Source: Spirochaetota bacterium (lineage in GTDB: Bacteria; Spirochaetota; UBA4802; UBA5550). Taken from it: a DNA stretch of 64,000 nucleotides. Positions 15,080-23,774 of this stretch are shown here, one piece after another. Below the pieces are notes generated by a model, which worked only from the letters and a program-made list of their open reading frames with translations, was not told where the DNA came from and did no database searches. The position numbers and the translations under genes are program-made. The stretch is from positions 1-64,000 of the forward strand of contig QKCL01000009.1 of NCBI GenBank assembly GCA_003246895.1, in the 5' to 3' direction. Each line of letters starts with the position of its first letter. Position 1 is the first letter of the stretch.

Positions 15080-15409
15080 TCAGTTAAATGTGGACACACA
15101 CTCTCTTCTGGATTCGAATATTTCAAAGACCTTGTCAAGCATGGTTGTTTCAAATAATTTCAGAAGATTTTCATTTGCAATGACCAGTTTGATCTCCCCA
15201 TCCTGGTCCTTGATCTTTCTTTTTATGGCAACAAGCACTCCCAGGGCGGAACTGCATATGTGTTTAACATCAATCAGATCTATACAGATATCCCTTTTCC
15301 CGTCTTCAATGCACTCATTCAGCATAGACTCAAGTTCTTCAGATTCAGTCTGATCGATTCTGCCGTCCAGCACAATTAATTCATATCCATCATATGAAGT
15401 TCTTTCCAT
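15080..15409 (-). CDS. STAS domain protein, anti-sigma factor antagonist type
   Basis: A 109-aa single STAS domain. The strand order and the phosphorylation-loop region ICSSALGVLVAIKRKI, with a Ser pair, match the SpoIIAA/RsbV family, in which phosphorylation of one Ser switches binding to an anti-sigma kinase. No partner kinase or phosphatase lies nearby, so its regulon is unknown. The upstream gap 15410-15490 is AT-rich and may hold its promoter; the prenyl synthase gene follows after 8 bases. Confidence 0.85.
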   Translation of the reverse strand: MERTSYDGYELIVLDGRIDQTESEELESMLNECIEDGKRDICIDLIDVKHICSSALGVLVAIKRKIKDQDGEIKLVIANENLLKLFETTMLDKVFEIFESRRECVSTFN

Positions 15410-15490
15410 TTAGTTTCCACCATTTCTTTTTTATTGTTAAATAAGATAAAAATTTTTAAAATCAGAACAACAAATAAACCATTAAATTCA

Positions 15491-16198
15491 TTATTTATCA
15501 AGCTTTTTTAGCCCTGCCCTGGCCACAGACAGTGAAAAAACTGATTTTGCGCCCCCCTGAAGCAGAATCCTTGCGCATTCATTCAGGGTTGACCCTGTTG
15601 TGAAGACATCATCAACGAGTAATAGTCGCAAACCCGCGACCTGAGCTCCCTTTTTAATGGAAAACCTGCCCATTGTATTGAGAAACCTTCTGTCATATGA
15701 CATATCCTTCTGCCTGCCCCCTGAAGAAGTTTCATGCAGGAGAGGCCTGACCGCCACTCCGGAACCGGCCCCAAGGGCAGATGCAATGAGATATGACTGA
15801 TTAAAGCCCCTTTCAAGATACTTTTTCCTGGAGGACGGAACAAATGAAATCATATCAACTTCATTTAAGACATCCCCCATTTTCTGACGCAGAACAGATG
15901 CAAACCGTCTGGCAACAAATGCTGTTTTATCAAACTTCAGAGCCCTCATTGACTGGCGGAGAGTTCCCTCATAAAGAAAAAAACAGAAATGCCTTTCAGG
16001 ATAAAAATGCCTCTCCCTGCAGTATGAGCACTCTCCATTCTCCTGCTCTGTGCCGCATACAGCGCATCCTGCATGGGTTTCCGGGAATGCGGAAACACAT
16101 GCATCACATATAAAATAGTCGGTATACATTACCGTTTTGCCGCAACAGCAGCAGCAGGAAGGGAAAAATACATCCCATACCAGATGGAGTATGTTCAA
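15491..16198 (-). CDS. comF: ComF family phosphoribosyltransferase-like protein
   Basis: A 235-aa ComF/GntX protein. The N-terminal third is a Cys-rich zinc finger (CCCCCGKTVMY, then CDAC, CAVCGTEQ and CSYC), and the C-terminal part has the phosphoribosyltransferase PRPP loop LLLVDDVFTTGST. In naturally competent bacteria ComF helps DNA uptake or single-strand handling; otherwise its role is uncertain. Conserved blocks RALKFDKT and ERGFNQSYLIA are family hallmarks. The start overlaps the last four bases of queC, so the two are translationally coupled. Confidence 0.9.
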   Translation of the reverse strand: MNILHLVWDVFFPSCCCCCGKTVMYTDYFICDACVSAFPETHAGCAVCGTEQENGECSYCRERHFYPERHFCFFLYEGTLRQSMRALKFDKTAFVARRFASVLRQKMGDVLNEVDMISFVPSSRKKYLERGFNQSYLIASALGAGSGVAVRPLLHETSSGGRQKDMSYDRRFLNTMGRFSIKKGAQVAGLRLLLVDDVFTTGSTLNECARILLQGGAKSVFSLSVARAGLKKLDK

Positions 16199-16881
16199 CT
16201 TTTCCTGTACCTTGTGGGGTCCGGTATCCCCGCATCAAGGAAACCCTTTCTCCGGAGAATACAGCTGTCGCATTCACCGCATGATGCTCCGTCAGGATCC
16301 GGATCATAACAGCTGTGGGTCATGAAATAATCAATACCCAGTTCTGTGCCCCGGAGTATTATCTCACTTTTGGTCATTTCAAGCAGAGGCGTGTGAATAT
16401 AAAAGGGGATCCCCTGAACACCCATTTTTGTACCCGCCTTTGCCATCTCCTCAAATTTGACAAAGAATTCGGGCCTGCAGTCAGGATATCCGCTGTAATC
16501 CACTGCATTTGCGCCTATAAAAATATCTGAAGCCCCCATGGACTCACAGTATGCCAGTGCGTATGTGAGAAAGAGAATGTTCCTTGCGGGCACATATGTG
16601 TCCGGTATTTCATCTGTGTTTATTTCACGGTTTCTTGGGACAGCACCAGGCTGCGATGAAGTGAGGGCCGACCTGAAAATTTCAGTTGGTATATCAATTA
16701 TTATATGTTTTTCTATTTTAAAATATGCGGCCAGCTCCTTCGCAGATGAAATTTCAACTTCGTGCCTCTGGCCGTACCTGAATGTCATGGCCGCAAGCTC
16801 AAACCCCTCATTCTCCGCAATGGCCGCAGCAGTAGCGGAATCGAGTCCCCCGCTGAGTAATACAAGTGCCTTTTTCTTCAT
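16195..16881 (-). CDS. queC: 7-cyano-7-deazaguanine synthase
   Basis: QueC converts 7-carboxy-7-deazaguanine to preQ0 with ATP and ammonia, on the way to queuosine in tRNA. The N-terminal ATP pyrophosphatase loop SGGLDSAT is at residues 10-17 and the C-terminal zinc site reads CYDPDPDGASCGECDSC. Length 228 aa is standard. I chose the ATG at 16881 because GGAG lies seven bases upstream and the conserved KALVLLSGG opening follows at once. Longer starts up to 17001 add a non-conserved extension. No other queuosine gene is in the window. It overlaps comF by four bases. Confidence 0.93.
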   Translation of the reverse strand: MKKKALVLLSGGLDSATAAAIAENEGFELAAMTFRYGQRHEVEISSAKELAAYFKIEKHIIIDIPTEIFRSALTSSQPGAVPRNREINTDEIPDTYVPARNILFLTYALAYCESMGASDIFIGANAVDYSGYPDCRPEFFVKFEEMAKAGTKMGVQGIPFYIHTPLLEMTKSEIILRGTELGIDYFMTHSCYDPDPDGASCGECDSCILRRKGFLDAGIPDPTRYRKS

Positions 16882-16986
16882 TTCCATGCTCCACACATAC
16901 AGTTTTACGAAACAAAAATCTCCAACAATGAAAATAATCCGCATTTCAGAGTGCAATTCAAGAATTTTTTTTATACAGTATTTTAG

Positions 16987-17016
16987 TTGACTGGAGAGCA
17001 ACTTTTTTTAGATAAT
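16987..17016 (+). promoter_or_regulatory. Promoter of the UPF0434 gene
   Basis: TTGACT at 16987-16992, an 18-base spacer and GATAAT at 17011-17016 precede the ATG at 17051; GGAG lies 8 bases before the start codon. The region is divergent to queC. Confidence 0.55.
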
Positions 17017-17050
17017 AGCCTTTAAACCAAGCTTCACCTGGAGTAAATCA

Positions 17051-17230
17051 ATGATAGATACAAAACTGCTCGATATTCTGGCCTGCCCTGCATGCAGAGG
17101 TGACGTGGAATATGACACCAAAAATGAAAAAATCAGGTGTACAGAATGTGGTCTCATATACCCTGTCATAGACGGAATCCCGGTAATGCTCATAGACGAA
17201 GCGGAGCAGCCTGAACCTAAACAGGCATGA
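17051..17230 (+). CDS. UPF0434/Trm112-like zinc-ribbon protein
   Basis: A 59-aa protein beginning MIDTKLLDILACPACRG and continuing IRCTECGLIYPVIDGIPVML. The two CxxC knuckles and the sequence YPVxDGIPxMLxDEA are diagnostic of the YcaR/UPF0434 family, relatives of Trm112. Trm112 activates several methyltransferases by binding them; bacterial members lack a proven function. It is too short for a 60-codon cut-off but has a good ribosome-binding site and a promoter. The SurA_N-type gene begins 32 bases after its stop and may share the transcript. Confidence 0.9.
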   Translation: MIDTKLLDILACPACRGDVEYDTKNEKIRCTECGLIYPVIDGIPVMLIDEAEQPEPKQA

Positions 17231-17261
17231 CTCAAGACAAATAGAATCGAGAAGGATTAAT

Positions 17262-18395
17262 ATGTTCAAATCAAAAAACTTTTTAGTTAAAGCTGTGGGA
17301 TATTTCCTTGTGGGATTTTTCCTGTTCATCATCATTCTTTCTTTCGGCATGCCCGATCTCGGCCTGAACTGCGGAGTAAGCCGTGATACTGTTGCCGTGG
17401 TAAACGGAGAGAAAATACATGCCCTTGACTTCTACAGATACAGGGACCTGAAATTCAGCAAAATCAAGGACAACAGAATGCTCCCCTATATCCTTGACAA
17501 TTACATCATGGAGGTACTTCTGAGGCAGAAAGCAGAGAAGATGGGCCTTTCAACAACTGACGAAAAGATAAAACGATATATTCAGGAAACACAATATTTC
17601 ATTAATCCGGTTACCGGCAAGTACGACCCTGAAAGGCTTAAAATGGTTCTGAGAAGCTACAGAATGAGCTTTGAGGAATTCGAAAAGATCGCGAGAAAGG
17701 ATCTGCTCATCAACGATTTCAGGTACCTCATTGCAAAGGGAGCGGCTGTTTCCTCTGATGACGCCATTGCCAAATATATGGCCGATAATTCAAAGATAAA
17801 AATCAGGTATTCATTCCTTTCAAATGCTGATATTGAGGCAAAGCATAAAAATGAAATAACCGTTTCAGACAAGGAAATCGACAAGGAAATTGCTTCCAGA
17901 AAGGATGCAGTCAAGGATCCCAAAACAGCCAGGGAAAAGATAAAAAACGAGCTTAAGTTAAAGAAAACAGCAGAACTCAGAAAAACCATAGCTCAGAAAA
18001 TAGACGCCATGGCAGCCAAAGGGGCTTCCTTCTCTTCCGCATCACAGTCTCTGGGCGGCAAAACAGGCGAATCAGAGATTTTCAAACTGGGCGGAAATGT
18101 TAAAAACGCAAAAAAAGGCGAAGCGGGCCTCTCGTCCCTTGCAGCTTCAGATATTTTCAGAAAAAACCTCATGAAACTGAAGGAGAATACATCATCTCCT
18201 GCCTTTGACAATGGAAGAGGAATCATGATCTTCACCCCTGTAATGAGGCAGATTCCGGGCAAAACCCCGGAGAAAAAGGAACTTGATAAGATAAAAGAGA
18301 CTCTGCTCTACAGCTCCATCAATTCTTCACAGAGAAATCTCTACAGGGAGCTCAACGAAGAGTCAAAAATTTTAAAAAATTTAAAAACTAATTGA
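17262..18395 (+). CDS. Membrane-anchored SurA_N domain protein (PpiD-like, no PPIase domain)
   Basis: A 377-aa envelope protein. One N-terminal transmembrane segment (residues 12-30, GYFLVGFFLFIIILSF) anchors it, with the rest in the periplasm. Residues 45-170 form a SurA_N_3-like chaperone fold: VAVVNGEKIHALDFYRY, then the long helix EVLLRQKAEKMGLSTTDEKI and FEEFEKIARKDLLI. This is the layout of PpiD and SurA, but no parvulin catalytic domain is recognisable in the lysine-rich second half (residues 180-377). It is therefore likely a foldase-like chaperone for outer-membrane or exported proteins. Confidence 0.8.
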   Translation: MFKSKNFLVKAVGYFLVGFFLFIIILSFGMPDLGLNCGVSRDTVAVVNGEKIHALDFYRYRDLKFSKIKDNRMLPYILDNYIMEVLLRQKAEKMGLSTTDEKIKRYIQETQYFINPVTGKYDPERLKMVLRSYRMSFEEFEKIARKDLLINDFRYLIAKGAAVSSDDAIAKYMADNSKIKIRYSFLSNADIEAKHKNEITVSDKEIDKEIASRKDAVKDPKTAREKIKNELKLKKTAELRKTIAQKIDAMAAKGASFSSASQSLGGKTGESEIFKLGGNVKNAKKGEAGLSSLAASDIFRKNLMKLKENTSSPAFDNGRGIMIFTPVMRQIPGKTPEKKELDKIKETLLYSSINSSQRNLYRELNEESKILKNLKTN

Positions 18396-18454
18396 TTGAA
18401 TTGATCAAATATAATAATTTATCTTAAATAACACATAAAGGAGCTCCACAAGGG

Positions 18455-18919
18455 ATGAGCATAAACGCGGAATATATTAACCCATTTCTAGAGGCATCAA
18501 GCGTTGTTTTCAAGTCAATACTGAATGTTGACCTCAGAAGGGGCAAACTGGTAATCAAGGAAACACCGATTCCGTCAATGGATGTTGCGATAATCATCGG
18601 AATTGTCGGCGGTGTTACTGGCGAAGTAGTTTACAGCATGAGTTTCCCAATGGTTCAGAAAATAGCCGAGGTTCTCGTACCGGGCATGTCTGAAGATCAG
18701 GTAAAGCATGAATACAAGGATATTGTAGGAGAGCTTGCCAACATGATTACCGGAAATGCAATGAATCTGTTCGCTTCGACAGGCAAGATAATAGACATAA
18801 CAACTCCTACTGTAATCGAAGGTAAGGATTTCAATATAACAATGATAAAACAGACCACACTGGGAATTACACTGTACAGCCCAATGGGTCAGCTTGAAAT
18901 GAATATTGCCCTGAAATAG
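18455..18919 (+). CDS. cheX: CheX-type chemotaxis phosphatase
   Basis: A 154-aa CheX that dephosphorylates CheY-P. The catalytic ExxN motif is GELANMITGNA, with Glu93 and Asn96; a second, partial helix gives FLEASSVVFKSILN. CheX is the CheY-P phosphatase of spirochaetes and several other lineages, replacing CheZ. A ribosome-binding site, AAGGAG, lies upstream of the start. No other chemotaxis gene is in the window, so it acts in trans with a distant che operon. It fits a flagellated organism, along with the fliK-flgD-flgE block. Confidence 0.85.
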   Translation: MSINAEYINPFLEASSVVFKSILNVDLRRGKLVIKETPIPSMDVAIIIGIVGGVTGEVVYSMSFPMVQKIAEVLVPGMSEDQVKHEYKDIVGELANMITGNAMNLFASTGKIIDITTPTVIEGKDFNITMIKQTTLGITLYSPMGQLEMNIALK

Positions 18920-18988
18920 GGCAATATCTTCATCCATCTGGCAGAGTCTGAGTTTTAACCTTACTGCAACCCCTTTCAGAACTTCTGC

Positions 18989-19627
18989 CTATTTAAAAGA
19001 CGATTTTGCCGTAATATTTTCCTCATCTATTTCATAGTCACCGAATACAGACGGAGCCTTCTCCTGCATTATCTTAAGCATCGAAAGACACACTTTTCGG
19101 AATTCCCACTGGGCAAATTTTTCCAGTCTCAGGTCAAATATTGACCTCAATTCCCTGAAATTTGCTGAAAATACTATCTGACTCTCAAGGGCATTGGGAA
19201 GAACGAATCTGGCGTCCTCCTTTTTTATTCCGGCCTGCCTGAGTTTCGAATAGGCCTGGCGTGACTGTTCAATGAAGTCTCTGTAGATTTCAAGTGCCCC
19301 TGGATTGCCGCTGATTTCGGGGGGGACTATAAAATTAAACTCATTCTCCTCAACATAACGCTGGGACTGCTGTGAAAAACTGGCAATCCTGTGCCTCACA
19401 AGCTGATGAGTAAATGCCCTGGAAGCTCCTGTAATACGGAATGACGCTGTAGCATGTTCAAGTATGGACTGATGCCCCCTCTTTATGGCATTTCTGATAA
19501 AGTTCTTCTCGCTCTCATCTGTAATTTTATCCAGTGAAAGATAACAGGTTCTCCCTGCCTCCTCAATCAGCTTCTCCGGTTCCGGGGTTACGGCAAGAAG
19601 TGTGACTCCGGGTTCAAATATCTCCAT
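18989..19627 (-). CDS. thyX: FAD-dependent thymidylate synthase
   Basis: ThyX makes dTMP from dUMP with methylene-tetrahydrofolate and FAD. The signature RHRx7S is complete: Arg78-His79-Arg80, then IASFSQQ, then Ser88. The rest of the fold is seen in GHQSILEHATASFRI (His-rich substrate region) and FRELRSIFDLR. Length 212 aa is normal. There is no thyA in the window. The gene is convergent with cheX, with only 69 bases between, and no clear terminator. Confidence 0.95.
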   Translation of the reverse strand: MEIFEPGVTLLAVTPEPEKLIEEAGRTCYLSLDKITDESEKNFIRNAIKRGHQSILEHATASFRITGASRAFTHQLVRHRIASFSQQSQRYVEENEFNFIVPPEISGNPGALEIYRDFIEQSRQAYSKLRQAGIKKEDARFVLPNALESQIVFSANFRELRSIFDLRLEKFAQWEFRKVCLSMLKIMQEKAPSVFGDYEIDEENITAKSSFK

Positions 19628-19755
19628 CTGATCCTCCAGTGATTTGTTCAGTTAAAATTATTGGAATGGAAAAGGTTGGCAATTAAAAAATTCGGCTTAT
19701 CTGGTTTTCCGCGCTTATTTTGTGAAATGAGGTTGTAGTCTTAGGCAGGAGATTT

Positions 19756-19787
19756 GCACTTTCCACCGCATTGACGGTGAAAAGTGC
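19756..19787 (-). terminator. Hairpin downstream of the Cys-rich protein gene
   Basis: GCACTTTCCACCGC and GACGGTGAAAAGTGC form an imperfect stem of 13-14 pairs just after the stop at 19795. It is not followed by a long T-tract, so it may be a processing or Rho-assisted end rather than a strict intrinsic terminator. Confidence 0.4.
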
Positions 19788-19794
19788 GTATAAA

Positions 19795-20076
19795 TTACAT
19801 ATCTCTTGTTGAGTAGATTTCGTCTTTGATGGGAAGTTCTTTTCTGAGATTTTTGATATATGGGAACAGTTCACCTGACTCCTCATAGTATTCACACTCA
19901 TCCATTATCCTTCTTGCAACAGTAAAGTACTTGTAGAGTTTCTCTTCACCGGATCTTTTAACCCATTTTTTCTTAAGGCATTTTACTCTAAGTACATATC
20001 TATCAGGTTCTGATTCATACTGTCTTATTACAATGCAATGCTGACAATTAGAGCAGAAAATTTTCTCTTTTGACAT
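19795..20076 (-). CDS. Small Cys-rich protein, unknown function
   Basis: A 93-aa hydrophilic protein. Cysteines at 8, 11, 14, 33 and 61 form a CxxCxxC cluster plus two more, suggesting a zinc or Fe-S site. The flanking text (QHCIVIRQYESEPDRYVLRV, KCLKKKWVKRSGEEKLYKYF, and DECEYYEES) is compact and charged. GAGGAG precedes the start at 20076. I recall similar short proteins in spirochaetes but cannot name a family. It is a single-gene unit between thyX and the flagellar block. Confidence 0.7.
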   Translation of the reverse strand: MSKEKIFCSNCQHCIVIRQYESEPDRYVLRVKCLKKKWVKRSGEEKLYKYFTVARRIMDECEYYEESGELFPYIKNLRKELPIKDEIYSTRDM

Positions 20077-20212
20077 TAAAATACTCCTCTGGGGTTCATT
20101 TTTATAGTAGATAGCGGCCTAAATAAGTTCATTAACTTAATAAATTCTCTAAATATTCATTAACAAAATATATACACAATCAGTCAAGAAAAAAAATATT
20201 TATAGACGCAGA

Positions 20213-20232
20213 AAGAGCGCCGAAGCGCTCTT
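20213..20232 (-). terminator. Terminator after flgE
   Basis: AAGAGCGC and GCGCTCTT pair around CGAA/TTCG, a very stable tetraloop hairpin, 28 bases past the flgE stop on the minus strand, followed by TTTCTGCG. It closes the fliK-flgD-flgE run. Confidence 0.7.
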
Positions 20233-20259
20233 ATGCATGATTACTTTTGTGCATTATTT

Positions 20260-21633
20260 CTATCTCTTGAGAGTCAGAAGTTCCTGCAGCATCTGGTCAG
20301 ATGTGGTTATTGTCTTCGAGTTTGCCTGAAATCCTCTCTGTGTTACAATCATATCCGTAAACTGGTCAGAAAGGTCAACATTGGACATTTCAAGGGTTCC
20401 TGCCACAATTTTTCCACGGCCTGCCTGGGATGCGGCGCCGATATTTGCAAGGCCCGAGTTGTTTGACACCTCAAAGAGGTTCTCTCCCTGAGCTGTAAGT
20501 CCCTGAGGATTTGTAAATACCGCAACGCTTAGCTGACCAACAGGCTGCTTCACGCCGTTTGAGTATACACCTGTAACAATACCGGAATTGTCTATATTAA
20601 AGGATTCCATGTATCCCATTGCATATCCATCCTGCTCAACAGCCTTGGTGGTTGATGTTGAGGAGAACTGTGTAATTCCGGAAAGTATTCCTGACTGGCC
20701 CAGATTCAGACTGATGTTTCTTATATTCGGATCACCCTGAACCCTGTATTTAGCATTTACAAGGAGATTTCCCTGATTCTGCTCATCTGGACTCGATTCA
20801 TCTGAAACCGATATGAGTTTTCCATCGGGTGAAAACCTTAGGTTAATTCTGTTTGAAGGGTTCAGCTGATTCTCCTGCCCTGTCCCGCCGGGTACATCCA
20901 GAGTAATAGGTGTGGATGTACCTGTTATTGAAGATGAAGCAGTCCATGTATTGGGGCCGGTCTTCCAGAATGTCATTGTCATTCTGTGAGTTTCACCAAG
21001 GTTATCATAAACATCAATGCTTGTTGTTATACCTGCGGAAGCCCTCATTCTTGCAGTTCCCTGAGGCGGAACAATTGGGCTTCTTGCGTCAAGGTTACAT
21101 TTATATTTTACGTTATTTGTTTCTTTTGCGTTTATTTTACTATATACAGGAATTATTATATCTTCCGGTTCACCGTTTGATCTCACTACCTTCTGGCCGT
21201 TTGCATCAGTTGTAGCCATCCACCCCTGAACCTTCAGTCCGTTCGCAGGGTTTACCAGTGTACCGTCCTTGTCTATTCCGAATGTACCGGCCCTTGTAAA
21301 GAACTTCTTGTCGCCGTCAGCCACAACGAAGAAACCGTCACCCGAGATTGCAACATCGGTCTGATTACCCGTTGTCTGCAGGGATCCCTGTGTAAAAATT
21401 CTGTCGATTGATGCAATTGTCATCCCCAGACCTACCTGTTTGGGGTTTACTCCACCACGGTTCTCCTCAGGTTTTGATGCTCCTGCAAGAGTCTGTGACA
21501 GCATGTCCTGGAATGTAACACGCTGTGTCTTGTAACCGTAGGTATTTACATTTGAGATGTTGTGTCCTATTACATCCATTCTAGTCTGGTGATTTTTCAG
21601 TCCGGAAACCCCGGAAAAAAGTGAACGCATCAT
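20260..21633 (-). CDS. flgE: Flagellar hook protein FlgE
   Basis: Subunit of the flagellar hook, 457 aa. The N-terminal rod-like domain ([28 protein letters not shown]) and the C-terminal [35 protein letters not shown] form the conserved D0 coiled coil. The protein has one cysteine, Cys179, followed by Asn180, with Lys166 thirteen residues before it. The Lys165/Cys178/Asn179 set that yields the lysinoalanine cross-link of Treponema denticola FlgE has the same spacing. So this hook is probably covalently cross-linked, a spirochaete feature. It is last in the run fliK-flgD-flgE and ends at a terminator. Confidence 0.95.
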   Translation of the reverse strand: MMRSLFSGVSGLKNHQTRMDVIGHNISNVNTYGYKTQRVTFQDMLSQTLAGASKPEENRGGVNPKQVGLGMTIASIDRIFTQGSLQTTGNQTDVAISGDGFFVVADGDKKFFTRAGTFGIDKDGTLVNPANGLKVQGWMATTDANGQKVVRSNGEPEDIIIPVYSKINAKETNNVKYKCNLDARSPIVPPQGTARMRASAGITTSIDVYDNLGETHRMTMTFWKTGPNTWTASSSITGTSTPITLDVPGGTGQENQLNPSNRINLRFSPDGKLISVSDESSPDEQNQGNLLVNAKYRVQGDPNIRNISLNLGQSGILSGITQFSSTSTTKAVEQDGYAMGYMESFNIDNSGIVTGVYSNGVKQPVGQLSVAVFTNPQGLTAQGENLFEVSNNSGLANIGAASQAGRGKIVAGTLEMSNVDLSDQFTDMIVTQRGFQANSKTITTSDQMLQELLTLKR

Positions 21634-21688
21634 AACTGGAAAACTCCTGAATTATAGTAATAATTATTTATCGTAAAAGAAACCTGAA

Positions 21689-22156
21689 TTATTTAGCCGT
21701 TTTCACAGGCTCAACAATATTTACTGAATGAACATGCTTCATGGCCACTTCATCCTTGCCCACCTTAAGCATCAGCTCATCCCCCTTGAAGAATACGGAT
21801 GATACAGTTCCAGCAATCCTCTTCTTTGACTGAGTGTCATATGATTCAATATTTTTACCAAGTACCCCGTATGCTTCTGAAGCCTTGGAACTCGTTACCA
21901 GATTCTTCAACTCCTTATTAAGATTGGTCATCTGCTCGAGTGATGAAAACTGCGCCATCTGGGCAATAAACTCCCTGTCCTCCATGGGCCTTGTTGGATC
22001 CTGATGTTTAAGTTCAGTTACCAGCAGTTTAAGAAATGTATCCTTGCCGAGTTTACCCTGCTGTTCCACGTCGGTTACACCGAGCTTTTTATTAACATTA
22101 TCAGCCTGGAGTTGAGAACTGAGCTTCTCGGCTGAATTCATCTGAAATACCTGCAT
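21689..22156 (-). CDS. flgD: Flagellar hook assembly protein FlgD
   Basis: FlgD caps the growing hook and is needed for adding FlgE subunits. The 155-aa sequence has the conserved FlgD block LGKDTFLKLLVTELKHQDPT, then PMEDREFIAQMAQFSSLEQM. The C-terminal beta part (GTVSSVFFKGDELMLKVGKD) resembles the tudor/FlgD-tail region. Length is short for FlgD but normal in spirochaetes. It lies 9 bases after fliK and 55 bases before flgE, clearly one operon. Confidence 0.92.
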   Translation of the reverse strand: MQVFQMNSAEKLSSQLQADNVNKKLGVTDVEQQGKLGKDTFLKLLVTELKHQDPTRPMEDREFIAQMAQFSSLEQMTNLNKELKNLVTSSKASEAYGVLGKNIESYDTQSKKRIAGTVSSVFFKGDELMLKVGKDEVAMKHVHSVNIVEPVKTAK

Positions 22157-22165
22157 AATTTACTC

Positions 22166-23584
22166 CTATATCACCAGATTTATTCTGCTGTCGCTGTAGA
22201 CAACAGAGTTTGATTCAAATTTATCAGCCGGGGCTTCACTCTCTTTCATGACTGAATATCCGGCTCCCTTCCCTTCCCTGTTCTCCTGGTCTGCAAGAAA
22301 CTTCTTTCTGTCCTGGTTAACACTTACAGAGAATTCACCAATATTTATTCCAGACTCTTTCATCTGTTCCTTGAAATTCTCCATGTTCTGGAGAAGCGCG
22401 TTTTTAGCCTCATCGCTTTCAACGTGAAATTTTCCATGTATCACACCATTTTCCATGGACAGCTGCACATTAAGGTTGCCAAGTTCCTTTGGATAAAGTT
22501 TAACTGAAAAATTTCCGTTTTTGCTGTCACGCACAGTTATCTTCGCACGGTTTATTATGGCTTCAAGATTCTCCCTGAAATCGGAGGGTTTCGCATTATG
22601 CATGTGCTGCACAGATGATTTAAAAACTGCGTTCTGCCTTAATGCCGCAAAATCAGATCCTCCCCTGTTGTCTCCTGAGGAATTTCCCATGTTCTCATTC
22701 TGACCGCCCGATGTATTGAGCACATTTTTTTCACCATGCACTTCTGTCTGGACCGGCTTTTCCGTCTGTACCAGAAGTCTGCTGTTCTGTTCCCCAGCCT
22801 GCTGTTTTTCATTTCTCGCTGTACCGCGTTTAGCCGCCATTGATTCAAGCTTCGAAATAATCTCGGGCATTGTAATCTTTTCACCCGGTACAGACTTTTC
22901 GGCACCTCTACGATTTACCTGTTTCTCCGACAGCTTCTGCCCGAAACCTGTCTCAATCAGTTTATCGAGAATATTTTTAAGGTTTTTCCCCTCTTCTGCT
23001 GTGAGCATAAATCTGCTTTTTTCATTTTTTGAAGGAGATTGCCACTGTTTAATGAACTCATCAATCTTTGCCTTGAGCTCTCCCTTTCCGGAATTTCCTC
23101 TGTTTTCAAGCAACCCAATGAGCTTTTCAGCACCATCTTTTCCGAATATATTCTTCAATGACTTTATAATTTTTTCATCTGATACTGTGTTGGTATCTTT
23201 TTTTGAATCTGAACTTTCTGTTTTTTTGGAGGCCGCTTCATGCCGGATTGCATGGGCATTATTTTCAGCCGCGACGATTTCATCATTGCGCATGTCTTCA
23301 TCGTTGCTATCCCTGACTTCACGGTAATCATCATCACTTCTGACTGCCGTTTCACCTGGCCTGTCGCTCAACTGGTTTTCAACCGGTTCAGTACGGGAAG
23401 CAAAATTTTCCTGGCCGTTATCGGTCTTTATTTCAGGCTGATTAGTGCTGTAAAATTCATTTTCAATGGCACTGTTTACCATTGAAAAAAAATCTGATCC
23501 CGAACTATTTCTGCTGCTGATCTTTTGAACAGGAATATTCGCAAATGAATCTCTTTTTATGCTCAAATCCATGACATCAAGCAT
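22166..23584 (-). CDS. fliK: Flagellar hook-length control protein FliK
   Basis: A 472-aa FliK that sets hook length and switches the export substrate. The first 350 residues are Ser/Asn/Glu/Lys-rich and poorly conserved, as in a molecular ruler. The C-terminal Flg_hook domain spans about residues 355-440: NFSVKLYPKELGNLNVQLSM, ENGVIHGKFHVESDEAKNAL, NMENFKEQMKESGI. Position ahead of flgD and flgE supports the call. The start is preceded by GGGGATGAG. No strong promoter was identified in the 110 bases upstream, where FliA-like elements are absent by eye. Confidence 0.88.
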   Translation of the reverse strand: MLDVMDLSIKRDSFANIPVQKISSRNSSGSDFFSMVNSAIENEFYSTNQPEIKTDNGQENFASRTEPVENQLSDRPGETAVRSDDDYREVRDSNDEDMRNDEIVAAENNAHAIRHEAASKKTESSDSKKDTNTVSDEKIIKSLKNIFGKDGAEKLIGLLENRGNSGKGELKAKIDEFIKQWQSPSKNEKSRFMLTAEEGKNLKNILDKLIETGFGQKLSEKQVNRRGAEKSVPGEKITMPEIISKLESMAAKRGTARNEKQQAGEQNSRLLVQTEKPVQTEVHGEKNVLNTSGGQNENMGNSSGDNRGGSDFAALRQNAVFKSSVQHMHNAKPSDFRENLEAIINRAKITVRDSKNGNFSVKLYPKELGNLNVQLSMENGVIHGKFHVESDEAKNALLQNMENFKEQMKESGINIGEFSVSVNQDRKKFLADQENREGKGAGYSVMKESEAPADKFESNSVVYSDSRINLVI

Positions 23585-23694
23585 TTCTCATCCCCTGAAA
23601 GTGTTATATTGTACTTTAATATTATCGTTTGAGGATGAACAAAGCTGAATCAAAAATAAATATATTATTCTAAATATTATTGTTAAGGCAGAGA

Positions 23695-23729
23695 CAAACA
23701 AACACCTGATATAATCAGGTGTTTGTTTG
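23695..23729 (-). terminator. Terminator between ppk2 and fliK
   Basis: CAAACAAACACCTGAT (23695-23710) and its perfect complement ATCAGGTGTTTGTTTG (23714-23729) flank the loop ATA. It lies 45 bases beyond the ppk2 stop on the minus strand. The perfect symmetry would let it act in both directions. Confidence 0.75.
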
Positions 23730-23774
23730 AGAAATTAAATTTATATAGAAAAAATTTAATATAAAAGTGAATTA

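Noticed and set aside
19683-19901. 72-codon frame on the minus strand
   Set aside because: It overlaps the Cys-rich protein gene and the downstream hairpin and shows no coding signature.
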